A DNA stretch of 64,000 bases from Streptomyces kronopolitis (GTDB taxonomy: Bacteria > Actinomycetota > Actinomycetes > Streptomycetales > Streptomycetaceae), in assembly GCF_014646275.1 (NCBI RefSeq), contig NZ_BMND01000003.1, positions 367,988 to 431,987 on the forward strand. The letters run 5' to 3'. The notes beneath the pieces are model-generated. The model saw only the letters and a program-made list of their open reading frames with translations, was not told where the DNA came from and did no database searches. A program made the translations under genes and the position numbers. This document shows, one piece after another, positions 1 to 8,105 of the stretch (position 1 is the stretch's first letter; every line of letters begins with the position of its first letter).

Positions 1-639
1 GGCGACTACGACGCCGGCGACGGCCGCGGGATGCCGCTGGGCAAGGGCGCCAAGGACTTCGCCACCAGCCACAGCCACAACGTCTTCTGGCGGCTGAACT
101 TCGGCCTCGACGGCTCCACCACCAACAAGGTCGAGCAGTTCGACTCCGCGCTCACGGCCCGGTCCGGCGGCCGCACCCCCACCATCCGCACCACCCGCAC
201 CCCCGTCACCAAGGAGCTGGCCGGCGACGCCGGGCCGCTGCGCTGGTGGCGGGTGGTGAGCGACACCGGGAAGAACAAGGACGGCCACCCGCGCTCGTAC
301 GAGATCGTCCCGGGCCGCTCCGCCAAATACACCGGCCGCGGATACACCCGGCACGACGTCTATGTCACGGACTACAAGGCATGTGAGCAGTTCGCCAGCA
401 ACAACCTGGCCAACTGTGGGAAGGGAGCCGGCCGGAGCGTCGACACCTGGGTCAACGGGCAGCCGCTGAAACACCCCATCGCGTGGGTCAACATCGGGTT
501 CCACCACATCGCCAGGGACGAGGACCAGGAGCCGATGCCCGTGCACTGGCAGGGCTTCCAGCTGGTGCCCCGCGATGTGACCGCTATGAATCCGCTCACT
601 CCGCCCGCGTTGTCCGGGCACAACGGGCACTATGGATAA
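1..639 (+). CDS. Copper amine oxidase, C-terminal part (5' end outside window)
   Basis: This is the C-terminal 212 codons of a copper/topaquinone amine oxidase, which oxidises primary amines to aldehydes with release of H2O2 and ammonia. The reading frame is open from base 1, so the start lies upstream of the window. An H-S-H pair at bases 70-78, followed by NVFWRLNFGLDG, matches the HxH copper-ligand strand of the family. The C-terminal block HHIARDEDQEPMPVHWQGF carries the third histidine ligand and the usual NPL ending. The topaquinone tyrosine lies upstream and cannot be checked. The substrate (for example tyramine) cannot be told from this part. Confidence 0.9.
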   Translation, partial: GDYDAGDGRGMPLGKGAKDFATSHSHNVFWRLNFGLDGSTTNKVEQFDSALTARSGGRTPTIRTTRTPVTKELAGDAGPLRWWRVVSDTGKNKDGHPRSYEIVPGRSAKYTGRGYTRHDVYVTDYKACEQFASNNLANCGKGAGRSVDTWVNGQPLKHPIAWVNIGFHHIARDEDQEPMPVHWQGFQLVPRDVTAMNPLTPPALSGHNGHYG

Positions 640-739
640 GGGGAGTTGCCGACCGACTCGCCCCATCCTGCTGCACCGCCTCCCGCACCGCAGTAGTCTG
701 CCTTGATCGTTGGCACGGGGGTTCGGAAGGCGGTGGCAG

Positions 740-1990
740 GTGAGCGGCGGGCTGGAGTTGCCCCCTGGTGACGAGAGTCATGAGGGCCATGAGGGCGGCT
801 CCGTCGACGCACCGCCCGGCGCGGTGTCCCTGGCACGGCCGCTGGAGATCGGCGCTGAGCTGGACTGGGGCGCCGACGCCTGGAGCGAGGTGCGCACCCG
901 GGCCCGCCGGGCCGGGCGCGCCTACATCTGGCTGAATCTCGTCGAGCAGCGGCTGCGGGCCGTCGTGGCGGCCGTCCTGCGGCCCATCTACGAGCCGGTG
1001 CACGGCGACGAATGGGTGATCGCCGCGGCCGGCCCGGCCGGCCAGGAGTGGGTGCAGCGCGCGGTCGCCGTGCGCGAGGTCAGCCGCCGCAAGGGCTACC
1101 TCCTCGACCCCGCCGACGACAACATCGTCAGCTTTCTGACCCTGCCGCAACTCCGCGAACTGATGGTCCAGCACTGGCCCTGCTTCGAGCCGTACTTCGA
1201 CGACCGCCGCGACGTCGAGCTGGCCCTCGACGAACTGGAGGTCGCCCGCAACATCGTCTCCCGCAACCGCGCGCTGTCCGAAACGGTGCTCGCCCAGGCC
1301 GAGCGCGCCTCCGCCCGCCTCCTGGACATACTCGGCTCCGGTGTCGGCACCCGCATCTCCGGACGGCTGCCGATCGACGCGGTGGAGGACCTGGTCGGCG
1401 ACCGCTACGCCGACGTCATCGGGGTGCATTCCGACCGGGTGCGGCTGCAGCGCCAGCTGCCCGCCGAGGACCTCTTCGGCGGCGCCCGCCGGCTGGACGC
1501 CGTGGGCATAGGGCTGAACCTCCTGGTCCAGAACTACTCGGGCCGGCGGCTGGTCCGGCTCGCGGAGTCCGGCTGCCGGGTGCGGCTGCTGTTCCTCAAC
1601 CCGGCGAGCAGCGCGGTCCGCCGCCGGGAGCGCGAAATCGGCCTGAAGAAGGGCGAGATGGGCCGCTCCATCGAGATGAACATCCTCCACATGCGGCGGG
1701 TGCGCGCCCGGCTGCGCGACCCCGGCGCCTTCGAGATCCAGGTCTTCGACGAGACCCCGCGCTTCACCGCCTACCTGGTCGACGGCGACGGGTCGGACGG
1801 CGTGGCCGTCGTCCAGCCCTACCTCCGCAAGAGCCGCGGGATGGAGTCCCCGGTCCTGGTCCTGCGCGGCGGCGGCCGCGAGGTCGTCCGCCAGGACGCC
1901 CGGGAGGGCCGCGACGGCGACCACGGCCTCTTCGAGACCTACCGCGAGGAGTTCGAGAGCATGTGGGCGGATTCGCGGCCGGTGTCCTGA
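740..1990 (+). CDS. SAV2148 family HEPN domain-containing protein
   Basis: A soluble protein of 416 residues. Its sequence (AYIWLNLVEQRLRAVVAAVL near the N-terminus, LTLPQLRELMVQHWPCFEPYF in the middle, RLVRLAESGCRVRLLFLNP and FRDP/ETPRFTAYLVDGDG-like blocks later) is that of the conserved Streptomyces SAV2148 family. This family is annotated as containing a HEPN-type helical domain; its molecular role is not established. I chose the GTG at 740 because GGAAGG lies 9 nt upstream and family members begin near SGGLELPPGD. A TTG at 710 in the same frame has no ribosome site. The C-terminal half resembles sensor domains seen in other signalling proteins, but this is inference. Confidence 0.8.
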   Translation: MSGGLELPPGDESHEGHEGGSVDAPPGAVSLARPLEIGAELDWGADAWSEVRTRARRAGRAYIWLNLVEQRLRAVVAAVLRPIYEPVHGDEWVIAAAGPAGQEWVQRAVAVREVSRRKGYLLDPADDNIVSFLTLPQLRELMVQHWPCFEPYFDDRRDVELALDELEVARNIVSRNRALSETVLAQAERASARLLDILGSGVGTRISGRLPIDAVEDLVGDRYADVIGVHSDRVRLQRQLPAEDLFGGARRLDAVGIGLNLLVQNYSGRRLVRLAESGCRVRLLFLNPASSAVRRREREIGLKKGEMGRSIEMNILHMRRVRARLRDPGAFEIQVFDETPRFTAYLVDGDGSDGVAVVQPYLRKSRGMESPVLVLRGGGREVVRQDAREGRDGDHGLFETYREEFESMWADSRPVS

Positions 1991-2094
1991 CGGGGTGGCG
2001 GGCCCGTTTCGGGGCGGTCCGCCGGCGACGCGGAGGGCGCCGGGACGGGACGGACGACATGGCGGGCGGGGTGCCCCTGTGGGAACGGCGGCCG

Positions 2095-2904
2095 CTACGG
2101 CGTTCCCGTGATGCCGCCGTCGACCCGTAGTTCGATCCCGTTGACGTAATCCGCCAACGGGCTCGCGAGATAGGCGACCGCGGCCGCGATGTCCTGCGGG
2201 CGCCCCAGCCGCCCGCTCGGGTTCGGCGCGTACTCCGCGGCGATGTCCGCTTCGTCCAGGCCGGTCCCCTCGTCCAGGCCGGTCCCCTCGTCCGCCTCGG
2301 CGGTCGCCCGCTCCTCGATCATCCGGTACAGGGAGGGGGTGACGATCACCCCCGGGCTCACGCAGTTCGCGGTGACGCCGGTCCCGGCGAGATGGCGGGC
2401 CAGGCTGGTGGTCATGTTCACCACGGCGGCCTTGGCCGCGGAGTAGGTCGCCATGTGGGGCAGCGGTGTCCGCACGGCCCGGCTGCCGATGGTGATCACC
2501 CGGCCCCAGCCGTGCGCGCGCAGCGAGGGCAGCAGTGTCTGGCTGACCCGCACCGTCGGCAGCACGTTCCCCTCGAAGGCGGCCCGCCAGTCGGACGGCT
2601 GGGAGCTGTCCCAGTCGTGCTCGGCGAACGGACCGGCATTGTTGACGAGGATGCGGGCTCCGAAGTCCCGTGCGGTGAGCGCGACCTGCTCGGCGACGCC
2701 CGGTTCCGTCAGATCCCCCAGCACCACCTCGGCCCGCACACCGCGGGCCGCGACCCGCTCGGCGACGGCGGCCGCGGCCCCCGCGTCGCGCCCGTGCACG
2801 AGGACCTCGCACCCCTCGTCCGCCAGCATCTCGGCGATCGTCGCCCCGATGCCCGCACTGCTGCCCGTCACCAGCGCGCCCTGTCCAGCCAGCCGTAGGT
2901 CCAT
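2095..2904 (-). CDS. SDR family NAD(P)-dependent oxidoreductase
   Basis: A classical short-chain dehydrogenase of 269 residues. TGSSAGIG near residue 13 is the dinucleotide-binding glycine motif, NNAG is the structural motif near residue 88, and YSAAK carries the catalytic Tyr and Lys, with the conserved Ser upstream in ITIGSRAV. PG plus TPSLY follows the active site, and the C-terminus ends in the usual VDGG. Substrate is unknown. A six-residue tandem duplication (DEGTGL twice) in the variable substrate-loop region is encoded by an 18-bp direct repeat at 2252-2287. The start has no ribosome site but sits 7 nt after a TAGGCT -10 box, so the message is probably leaderless. Confidence 0.88.
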   Translation of the reverse strand: MDLRLAGQGALVTGSSAGIGATIAEMLADEGCEVLVHGRDAGAAAAVAERVAARGVRAEVVLGDLTEPGVAEQVALTARDFGARILVNNAGPFAEHDWDSSQPSDWRAAFEGNVLPTVRVSQTLLPSLRAHGWGRVITIGSRAVRTPLPHMATYSAAKAAVVNMTTSLARHLAGTGVTANCVSPGVIVTPSLYRMIEERATAEADEGTGLDEGTGLDEADIAAEYAPNPSGRLGRPQDIAAAVAYLASPLADYVNGIELRVDGGITGTP

Positions 2905-2911
2905 GGCGGCC

Positions 2912-2917
2912 AGCCTA
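2912..2917 (-). promoter_or_regulatory. Putative -10 box of leaderless SDR gene
   Basis: Read on the minus strand this is TAGGCT, followed by 7 nt and the ATG at 2904. This is the arrangement expected when transcription starts at or next to the start codon. No separate ribosome-binding site is visible. Confidence 0.5.
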
Positions 2918-2929
2918 GTGTCCGGGGAC

Positions 2930-2946
2930 GGGAGGGAGGGGGAGGG
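2930..2946 (+). other. G-quadruplex-capable tract in SDR promoter region
   Basis: Four runs of three or more G (2930-2932, 2934-2936, 2938-2942, 2944-2946) are separated by single A residues, inside a longer purine-rich stretch up to about 2980. It lies where the -35 region of the SDR promoter would be, on the template strand of that gene. Whether it folds in the cell is unknown. The rest of 2905-3169 shows no gene. Confidence 0.45.
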
Positions 2947-3169
2947 AAAGGAGGGGTGCGGGGGTGGGGGAGGGCGCGTGCCGGGGGTTGGGCCGGGGCC
3001 GGGGCCGCGGCCGGGTCGGCGGCGGGCCGGGTGAGGGGTGCGGCCCGGGGGGCCGGTCGCCGGTCGCCGGGGTGGCGGGGCAGCTGGGCGCGTCGGGCGG
3101 CCGGTCGGTTGTCAGTGGTGCGTGCGAGAGTGGGCGGGCAACGGGGGAAGTACCACCGAAGGAGGCCAC

Positions 3170-3889
3170 ATGAGCTGGCATCAGGAGCTGCTGGTCAGCT
3201 TCGATCTGGAGACCACCGGCACCGACGTCGAGCAGGACCGCATCGTCACCGCGGCCCTGCTCCGGCTGGAGGGGGACGGCCGGGCCGCCGCACAACGGAC
3301 CTGGCTGCTCGATCCGGGCGTGCCGATTCCGGAGGAAGCCGCGGCCATTCACGGCATTTCGACCGCTTATGTCCAAGAACACGGACGCCCGCCGGCCGAG
3401 GCCATAGAGGAGATCGCCGAGGCGCTGGCCGATGCCCTGCGCGCGGACATCCCGCTGGTGGTGATGAACGCCCGCTATGACCTCTCGCTGCTGGACCGCG
3501 AGTGCCGGCGGCACGGCCTGCGGACCCTGACCGAGCGGCTCGGGCACGCCCCCGCCCCGGTCATCGACCCTCTCGTCCTGGACAAGCACGTGGACCGCTA
3601 CCGCAAGGGGAAGCGCGCCCTGCAGGCCCTGTGCGGCCACTACGGCGTCCGGCTCGACGGCGCACACGAGGCGGGTGCCGACGCCGCGGCCGCCGCCGGG
3701 GTCGCCCGGCGCATCGGGGAGAAGTATCCGGCCGTGGCCCTCCCGTCGCCCCGTGCGCTGCACACCCTCCAGGAGCAGGCCGCCGCCGAGCAAGCCGCCT
3801 CGTTCCAGGAGTATTTGCGGCGCACCGGCGATCCCCGGGCGATAGTCGAGCCGGCCTGGCCGCTGATCCCGTACCAGGCCGGCGTCTGA
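3170..3889 (+). CDS. DEDDh 3'-5' exonuclease (DnaQ/Pol III epsilon-like)
   Basis: A 239-residue exonuclease domain protein of the DnaQ superfamily. FDLETTGTD gives the Exo I motif (D-x-E), NARYDLSLL the Exo II motif with its Asp, and H-EAGA-D near residue 165 the Exo III motif of the DEDDh type, so all four metal ligands and the general-base His are present. Stand-alone proteins of this size in Streptomyces are annotated as exonuclease or DNA polymerase III epsilon-like and may act in repair or RNA trimming rather than replication. The ATG at 3170 is preceded by GGAGG at 3161-3165, which rules out longer in-frame starts. Confidence 0.9.
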   Translation: MSWHQELLVSFDLETTGTDVEQDRIVTAALLRLEGDGRAAAQRTWLLDPGVPIPEEAAAIHGISTAYVQEHGRPPAEAIEEIAEALADALRADIPLVVMNARYDLSLLDRECRRHGLRTLTERLGHAPAPVIDPLVLDKHVDRYRKGKRALQALCGHYGVRLDGAHEAGADAAAAAGVARRIGEKYPAVALPSPRALHTLQEQAAAEQAASFQEYLRRTGDPRAIVEPAWPLIPYQAGV

Positions 3890-3953
3890 GCGCTGCGGAT
3901 CCTTCTTCTGTTGGTGCCAGGGCTCCTGCTACCGGCCGCCCCGGCCGTCCGGC

Positions 3954-4844
3954 TCAGAAGGGGTACCACCGCACCGTCGCGTCCTTCTCGCGCAACGAGG
4001 CGATCCGGCGGCCGAATTCCGTGCGCGCCGCCGGGTTCCCGGGCGCGTGCTGGGACACCCAGGCACAGCTCGCCGTCTCGCGCGCCCCGCGCAGCACGGC
4101 GCAGCCCTCCCAGTCCCGTACGTCCCAGCCGTAGGCGGACACGAAGCTGTCGTAGGCCTCCGGGGACAGGCCGTAGCGGTCCCGGCTCAGCGCCATCACG
4201 ACCAGATCGTGCTCCCGCAGATCCGAGGAGAAGGTCTCCAGGTCGACCAGCACCGGCCCGTCCGGCCCGATGTGCACGTTGCGGGGCAGCGCGTCGCCGT
4301 GCAGGGGGCCGCGGGGCAGCCGCGGTTCCAGGGCGGAGGCGGCGGCCGCGAAGGCGTCCCGCCGCCCGCGCAGATAGTCCGCGTCGGCGGCCGAGACGGC
4401 GTCGCCGGCCAGCCGCAGCCAGCGCTCGACGCCGCCGAGCAGTTCGCGCCGGGGCAGTGCGAACGGCGGCTCCGGCAGCGCGTGGACCAGCTTCAGCAGC
4501 GTGGCGAGGTCCTCGGGCGAAGCGGGGCGCTCGGCCGCCGGCAGCCGCTGCCAGTAGGTGACGGGATGTCCGTCGACCAGCGTGGCCACGGGCTCCGCGG
4601 CCTGTACGGCCGGTACCCCCTCGGCCGCCAGCCACCGCGCCACCGCCAGCTCCCGCTCGGCCCGCTCCAGGAGTTCGGCGCTGCGGCCGATCCGCACGAC
4701 GGGCCCGTTCGCACCGAGGGCGAAGACGGCGTTCTCGCCCAGCGAGAGCAACTCGGCGCCGGCCGCCGCATCGGGCCGTCCGGCCGCGGCCAGTACGTCC
4801 CGGGCGCGCGCCTCCGTGAAGGCGGCGGGGCTCGGTGCGGTCAT
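3954..4844 (-). CDS. Aminoglycoside phosphotransferase (APH) family kinase-like protein
   Basis: A 296-residue protein of the APH/choline-kinase fold. The catalytic loop HGDALPRNVHIG has the Brenner-type H-G-D-x-x-x-x-N pattern and is followed by the metal-binding VLVDLE (Asp of the DFG-equivalent). The natural substrate is not known; most chromosomal members phosphorylate small molecules and do not confer aminoglycoside resistance. AGGAGG lies 6-7 nt before the ATG. It converges on the exonuclease gene, and the two stop codons sit in short complementary CTGAGC/GCTCAG segments 57 nt apart. Confidence 0.85.
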   Translation of the reverse strand: MTAPSPAAFTEARARDVLAAAGRPDAAAGAELLSLGENAVFALGANGPVVRIGRSAELLERAERELAVARWLAAEGVPAVQAAEPVATLVDGHPVTYWQRLPAAERPASPEDLATLLKLVHALPEPPFALPRRELLGGVERWLRLAGDAVSAADADYLRGRRDAFAAAASALEPRLPRGPLHGDALPRNVHIGPDGPVLVDLETFSSDLREHDLVVMALSRDRYGLSPEAYDSFVSAYGWDVRDWEGCAVLRGARETASCAWVSQHAPGNPAARTEFGRRIASLREKDATVRWYPF

Positions 4845-5288
4845 CGGATGCCTCCTGCGGTGCGGGAACGCGACCAGTGTCGCAGGTCCGCCCGGCGGGG
4901 CTCGGCGGATCGCGGTGTGCCGCCCAGGGTGGAGGGCTCGCCCCGGAACCTCGGCCGCCGATCCGTCTGCCGGCCGCGCCGCCCGCCCGGCCCCGCCGCA
5001 GTCAACTGGGGCCTCGCAAGGCCCCGTTCACGGTCGCCGCACTCCGCCCATTGCCTTCATGTAAACGGAGTTGAGTCACCCGGCTTCAACTCCTTGGTCT
5101 TTTTGACCACTTCTGAAACCTTTCCCTTTTCGTGGGCCTTGTTGCTTATCTCACACGACGTGGCTGGCCTTGAAATCGGACTGATCAATCAGACAGGGTT
5201 TCGAACCAGTCCGACGGAGATCTTCCGGTCTCCTCGGGCTATTGCGCAACGCTTTCCCCCCACACCACGAACGAGGAGAACCCTCGCA
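4845..5288. other. Divergent intergenic region between APH and protease genes
   Basis: 444 bp with no convincing ORF. It contains a short hairpin (GGGGCCT/AGGCCCC, 5008-5025), an 8-bp inverted repeat (5067-5093) and a less GC-rich stretch at about 5050-5200 that is the likely promoter region of the downstream protease gene. I cannot assign exact -35/-10 boxes. Confidence 0.6.
5067..5093. promoter_or_regulatory. Inverted repeat upstream of protease gene (possible operator)
   Basis: GGAGTTGA (5067-5074) and TCAACTCC (5086-5093) are exact inverted copies separated by 11 nt, located about 200 bp before the protease start. Its spacing suits a dimeric regulator, but no regulator can be named. Confidence 0.4.
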
Positions 5289-6494
5289 ATGGCTCACAAG
5301 CGTTCCAGCAAGAAGCGGCTGGTCACGGCGATAGGCGCCGCGGTTGCCGCTACTGGTATCGCCACCGTCACCGCGGTCACCGCGGGGGCGTCCCCCGCCG
5401 CCGAAGGCAAGATCTACGGAGCCGAGGCCAAGGGTGCCGTCAACGGCAGCTACATCGTCATGCTGAAGAAGTCGATCCGTACCGCGGAGAGCGGCGACCT
5501 CGCCGCCAAGTACGGTGGCAAGGTCAAGCGGAAGTTTTCCTCCGCCATCGACGGCTTCTCCACCACCGGGCTGAACGGCGAGGAGGCCAAGCGTCTCGCC
5601 GCCGACCCGGCCGTCGACAAGGTCGTACAGAACAAGAAGTTCCACATCGACGCCAGCCAGGCCAACCCGCCGTCGTGGGGCCTGGACCGCATCGACCAGA
5701 CGGACACCAAGGGCGACAAGAAGTACACCTACCCGGCCGACGCGGGGCAGGGCGTCACCGCCTACGTGATCGACACCGGCATCCACATCAGCCACAAGGA
5801 CTTCGGCGGTCGCGCCTCGTACGGCTTCAACGCCATCGACAAGAGCGACAAGGCCGAGGACGACAACGGCCACGGCACGCACGTCGCGGGCACCATCGCC
5901 GGTACCGAGCACGGCGTCGCCAAGAAGGCCAAGGTCGTCGCCGTCAAGGTCCTCGACGGCAAGGGCTCCGGCACCACCGAGCAGGTCGTCGCGGGCATCG
6001 ACTGGGTCACCAAGAACCACAAGGGCCCCTCGGTCGCCAACATGTCGCTCGGCGGCGGCGTGGACGAGGCGCTGGACTCGGCCGTGAAGAAGGCCATCGA
6101 CGCCGGTGTCACCTTCGGTGTCGCGGCGGGCAACGAGTCCTCCGACGCGGGCCAGAGCTCCCCGGCGCGGGTCAAGGAAGCCATCACGGTGGCCTCCAGC
6201 ACCAAGGACGACGAGCAGTCCGACTTCTCCAACTACGGCAGCGCGGTGGACCTCTACGCGCCGGGCTCCGACATCACCTCGGACTGGAACACCGGCGACG
6301 ACGCCACGAAGACCATCTCGGGTACCTCCATGGCGACCCCGCACGTCGTGGGTGCCGCCGCGGTCTACCTGGCCGGCCACAAGGACGCCAAGCCCGCGGA
6401 CGTGGAGAAGGCCCTCACCGACGGCGCCACCGCCGACAAGATCACCAACCCCACCAAGGGCACCCCCAACAAGCTGCTGAAGGTCGTCGAGTAA
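5289..6494 (+). CDS. Secreted S8 family serine protease (subtilisin/proteinase K type)
   Basis: A 401-residue extracellular protease precursor. A Sec-type signal (KRSSKKR then a hydrophobic stretch to about residue 35) is followed by an I9-type propeptide with GSYIVMLK, then the catalytic domain. The triad is Asp162 (VIDTGI), His195 (NGHGTHVAG) and Ser347 (GTSMATPH), with oxyanion Asn282 (AAGNES). Length and layout fit the proteinase K/aqualysin group, and autoprocessing near residue 120-125 is expected. GAGGAG at 5273-5278 precedes the ATG by 10 nt. The gene stands alone, with a long upstream regulatory region and a strong terminator behind it. Confidence 0.95.
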   Translation: MAHKRSSKKRLVTAIGAAVAATGIATVTAVTAGASPAAEGKIYGAEAKGAVNGSYIVMLKKSIRTAESGDLAAKYGGKVKRKFSSAIDGFSTTGLNGEEAKRLAADPAVDKVVQNKKFHIDASQANPPSWGLDRIDQTDTKGDKKYTYPADAGQGVTAYVIDTGIHISHKDFGGRASYGFNAIDKSDKAEDDNGHGTHVAGTIAGTEHGVAKKAKVVAVKVLDGKGSGTTEQVVAGIDWVTKNHKGPSVANMSLGGGVDEALDSAVKKAIDAGVTFGVAAGNESSDAGQSSPARVKEAITVASSTKDDEQSDFSNYGSAVDLYAPGSDITSDWNTGDDATKTISGTSMATPHVVGAAAVYLAGHKDAKPADVEKALTDGATADKITNPTKGTPNKLLKVVE

Positions 6495-6513
6495 CCACCT
6501 CGCCCCTCGGCTC

Positions 6514-6558
6514 CCGCCGCCCGCCGCGCTCGCCCCCACGGAGTGCGGCGGGCGGCGG
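6514..6558 (+). terminator. Intrinsic terminator after protease gene
   Basis: A 14-bp perfect GC stem (6514-6527 with 6545-6558) continues inward through four more pairs including one G-U, giving about 18 bp and a 9-nt loop. It begins 20 nt after the protease stop. There is no U-tract, as is usual in Streptomyces. Confidence 0.75.
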
Positions 6559-6600
6559 TGCTTCCGGCCTCCGCCCGGCGCCGCTGCACCAACTCCAGAC

Positions 6601-6622
6601 ATCCACAACCGGGTTATCCACA
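6601..6622 (+). other. DnaA-box-like pair
   Basis: TTATCCACA at 6614-6622 is an exact classical DnaA box. A second ATCCACA lies at 6601-6607, 15 bp upstream in the same orientation. The site is intergenic and isolated, so it is not an origin; it might titrate DnaA or be chance. Confidence 0.35.
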
Positions 6623-6660
6623 GGAGGATACCTCCGGAACCATTCGACGGTCTCTCCCCC

Positions 6661-6666
6661 TACCGT
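6661..6666 (+). promoter_or_regulatory. Putative -10 box for leaderless small ORF and GT2
   Basis: TACCGT is followed by 7 nt and the ATG at 6674. The same TANNNT-N7-start layout occurs before several other genes in this window. If used, it would drive the small ORF and the glycosyltransferase together. Confidence 0.45.
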
Positions 6667-6673
6667 CGGTGAC

Positions 6674-6874
6674 ATGCACGGAGGACTGCCGTTCATCGGC
6701 ATCAGCACCATTGTCTACGGCCTGATCGGACTGATCACGGTCGTAGCCGGCGCGATCCGCAAGACAGGGGGAGATCGAGTTGCACACCATCACCGTCATC
6801 GTGCCCGCTCACAACGAGGAGGAGGGACTGCCGGCCACGCTGGAGTCCCTCGCCCGGCAAACCGTCCGACCTGA
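6674..6874 (+). CDS. Small single-pass membrane protein overlapping the GT2 gene (putative)
   Basis: A 66-codon ORF whose first 29 residues form one hydrophobic helix (FIGISTIVYGLIGLITVVAGAI) ending in a positive IRK, typical of a single membrane span. Its tail is basic and His/Arg-rich and overlaps the next gene by 95 nt in another frame. The first 29 codons have a G or C in about five of six third positions, consistent with real coding; the overlapping tail does not. A leaderless-type -10 precedes the ATG by 7 nt. It may help express or partner the membrane glycosyltransferase; this is inference. Confidence 0.45.
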   Translation: MHGGLPFIGISTIVYGLIGLITVVAGAIRKTGGDRVAHHHRHRARSQRGGGTAGHAGVPRPANRPT

Positions 6875-7871
6875 CCGGATCCTGGTCGTGGACGACGCTT
6901 CCACGGACCGGACCGGCGAAGTGGCGGCCTCACACGGCGTGACCGTTCTGCGTCCGCCACGGAATCTCGGCAGCAAGGCCAAGGCGCAGAACTACGCGCT
7001 GCCGCAGTGCACCACCGACCTCGTCCTGGCCGTCGACGCGGACACCGTCCTCGCGCCGGACTACATCGAGACCGTTCTGCCCGTCTTCGACGATCCGGAG
7101 GTCTCCATCGCCGCGGGCACGGTCCGCACCCGCCACACCCGCACCCTCTGGGAACGCGGACGCTCCACCGAGTATCTCTTCGGCTTCCACTGGCATAGGC
7201 CCATCCAGGCGCGCGCCAACAGCCCCATGGTGTGCTCGGGTTGCTGCTCCGTCTTCCGCCGCGACGATCTGATGGCCTTCGGCGGCTTCCCCGAACGCAC
7301 CATCGTCGAGGACATGGACTATACGTGGGCCCAGCAGATCGCGAGCAGACGCGCGGTCTACGTCTCCGATGCCGTGGCCCTCGCCGCCGATCCGGAAGAC
7401 CTCACCTACCTGCGCAAACAGGTCTGGCGCTGGATGGCGGGCTTCTGCCAGAACGTCCGGCTGCACCTCGGCCGGCTGATCGTCCACAAACCCCTGCTGG
7501 CGGTGTGGGTGCTTCTCGCACTCCTGGAGATCCTCACCGCGCCACTGTGGTGGGCGACGCCCTTCGTCCTCGCCGCGACCACCGACCAACCACCCGCCCT
7601 CGCCTTCGCCTGGTGGGCCGGAGCCGAACTCCTGCTGACCACACCACCCCTCCTCTACGCCGCCCGCCGCCGCAAACTCCCACTGGCGACAGTGCTGTTG
7701 AACGTCCCCTGTGTCTACGCGACCAAGGCCGTCAACCTCGTCTACGCCTGGAAGGCCCTGATCGTGGAACTGCTGCTGGTCCCCCTCCATCTGGCACGGG
7801 GCCTGACGGTCTACGAGAAGGGCCGAGCCGACACCCCGGCCGCCCGGCCGGTAGTACCCGGAGTGGGGTGA
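6780..7871 (+). CDS. Glycosyltransferase family 2, membrane-bound, processive type
   Basis: A 363-residue GT-A fold transferase. TVIVPAHNEEEGLPATLESL opens the nucleotide-sugar domain, VDADT near residue 81 is the DxD metal motif, EDMDY is the catalytic acidic motif, and KQVWRW (about residue 215) is the Q/RxxRW acceptor motif of processive synthases such as poly-N-acetylglucosamine, hyaluronan and cellulose synthases. At least two to three hydrophobic segments follow (LLAVWVLLALLEIL onward). The likely job is making or extending an exopolysaccharide at the inner membrane. The start is TTG at 6780 with AGGGGGA 7 nt upstream, inside the end of the small membrane ORF. Confidence 0.85.
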   Translation: MHTITVIVPAHNEEEGLPATLESLARQTVRPDRILVVDDASTDRTGEVAASHGVTVLRPPRNLGSKAKAQNYALPQCTTDLVLAVDADTVLAPDYIETVLPVFDDPEVSIAAGTVRTRHTRTLWERGRSTEYLFGFHWHRPIQARANSPMVCSGCCSVFRRDDLMAFGGFPERTIVEDMDYTWAQQIASRRAVYVSDAVALAADPEDLTYLRKQVWRWMAGFCQNVRLHLGRLIVHKPLLAVWVLLALLEILTAPLWWATPFVLAATTDQPPALAFAWWAGAELLLTTPPLLYAARRRKLPLATVLLNVPCVYATKAVNLVYAWKALIVELLLVPLHLARGLTVYEKGRADTPAARPVVPGVG

Positions 7872-7932
7872 CGCGCACTCGAAGGACCTGGTGATGTCAC
7901 CGTTCATGTGAAGGAGGAGCAGCTCTCCAGGG

Positions 7933-7975
7933 GCCCGGCGGAGGTAGGGAGAGAGTCTCCCTACCTCCGCCGGGC
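7933..7975 (+). terminator. Very strong intrinsic terminator after GT2
   Basis: A perfect 20-bp stem (7933-7952 with 7956-7975) with a 3-nt GAG loop lies 60 nt after the GT2 stop. It could also serve the facing alcohol dehydrogenase gene. Confidence 0.85.
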
Positions 7976-8105
7976 GGGGGTGAATTGCCCAGTCGTGGGT
8001 CAGGGGCGCGCGCTCCCGGATCGTTGAATGTCGAATGGTGTCACTCACGTCTGACGCCTGACAGATTCCTCAACTGGCAATGCCCGCCGCGCCGTCCGAC
8101 CGCAT

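Noticed and set aside
596..2812. Long minus-strand ORF (738 codons) opposite the SAV2148-family gene
   Set aside because: Arg/Gly/Ala-rich translation without motifs; it is the mirror frame of a high-GC coding region, and the plus-strand protein is a recognised family.
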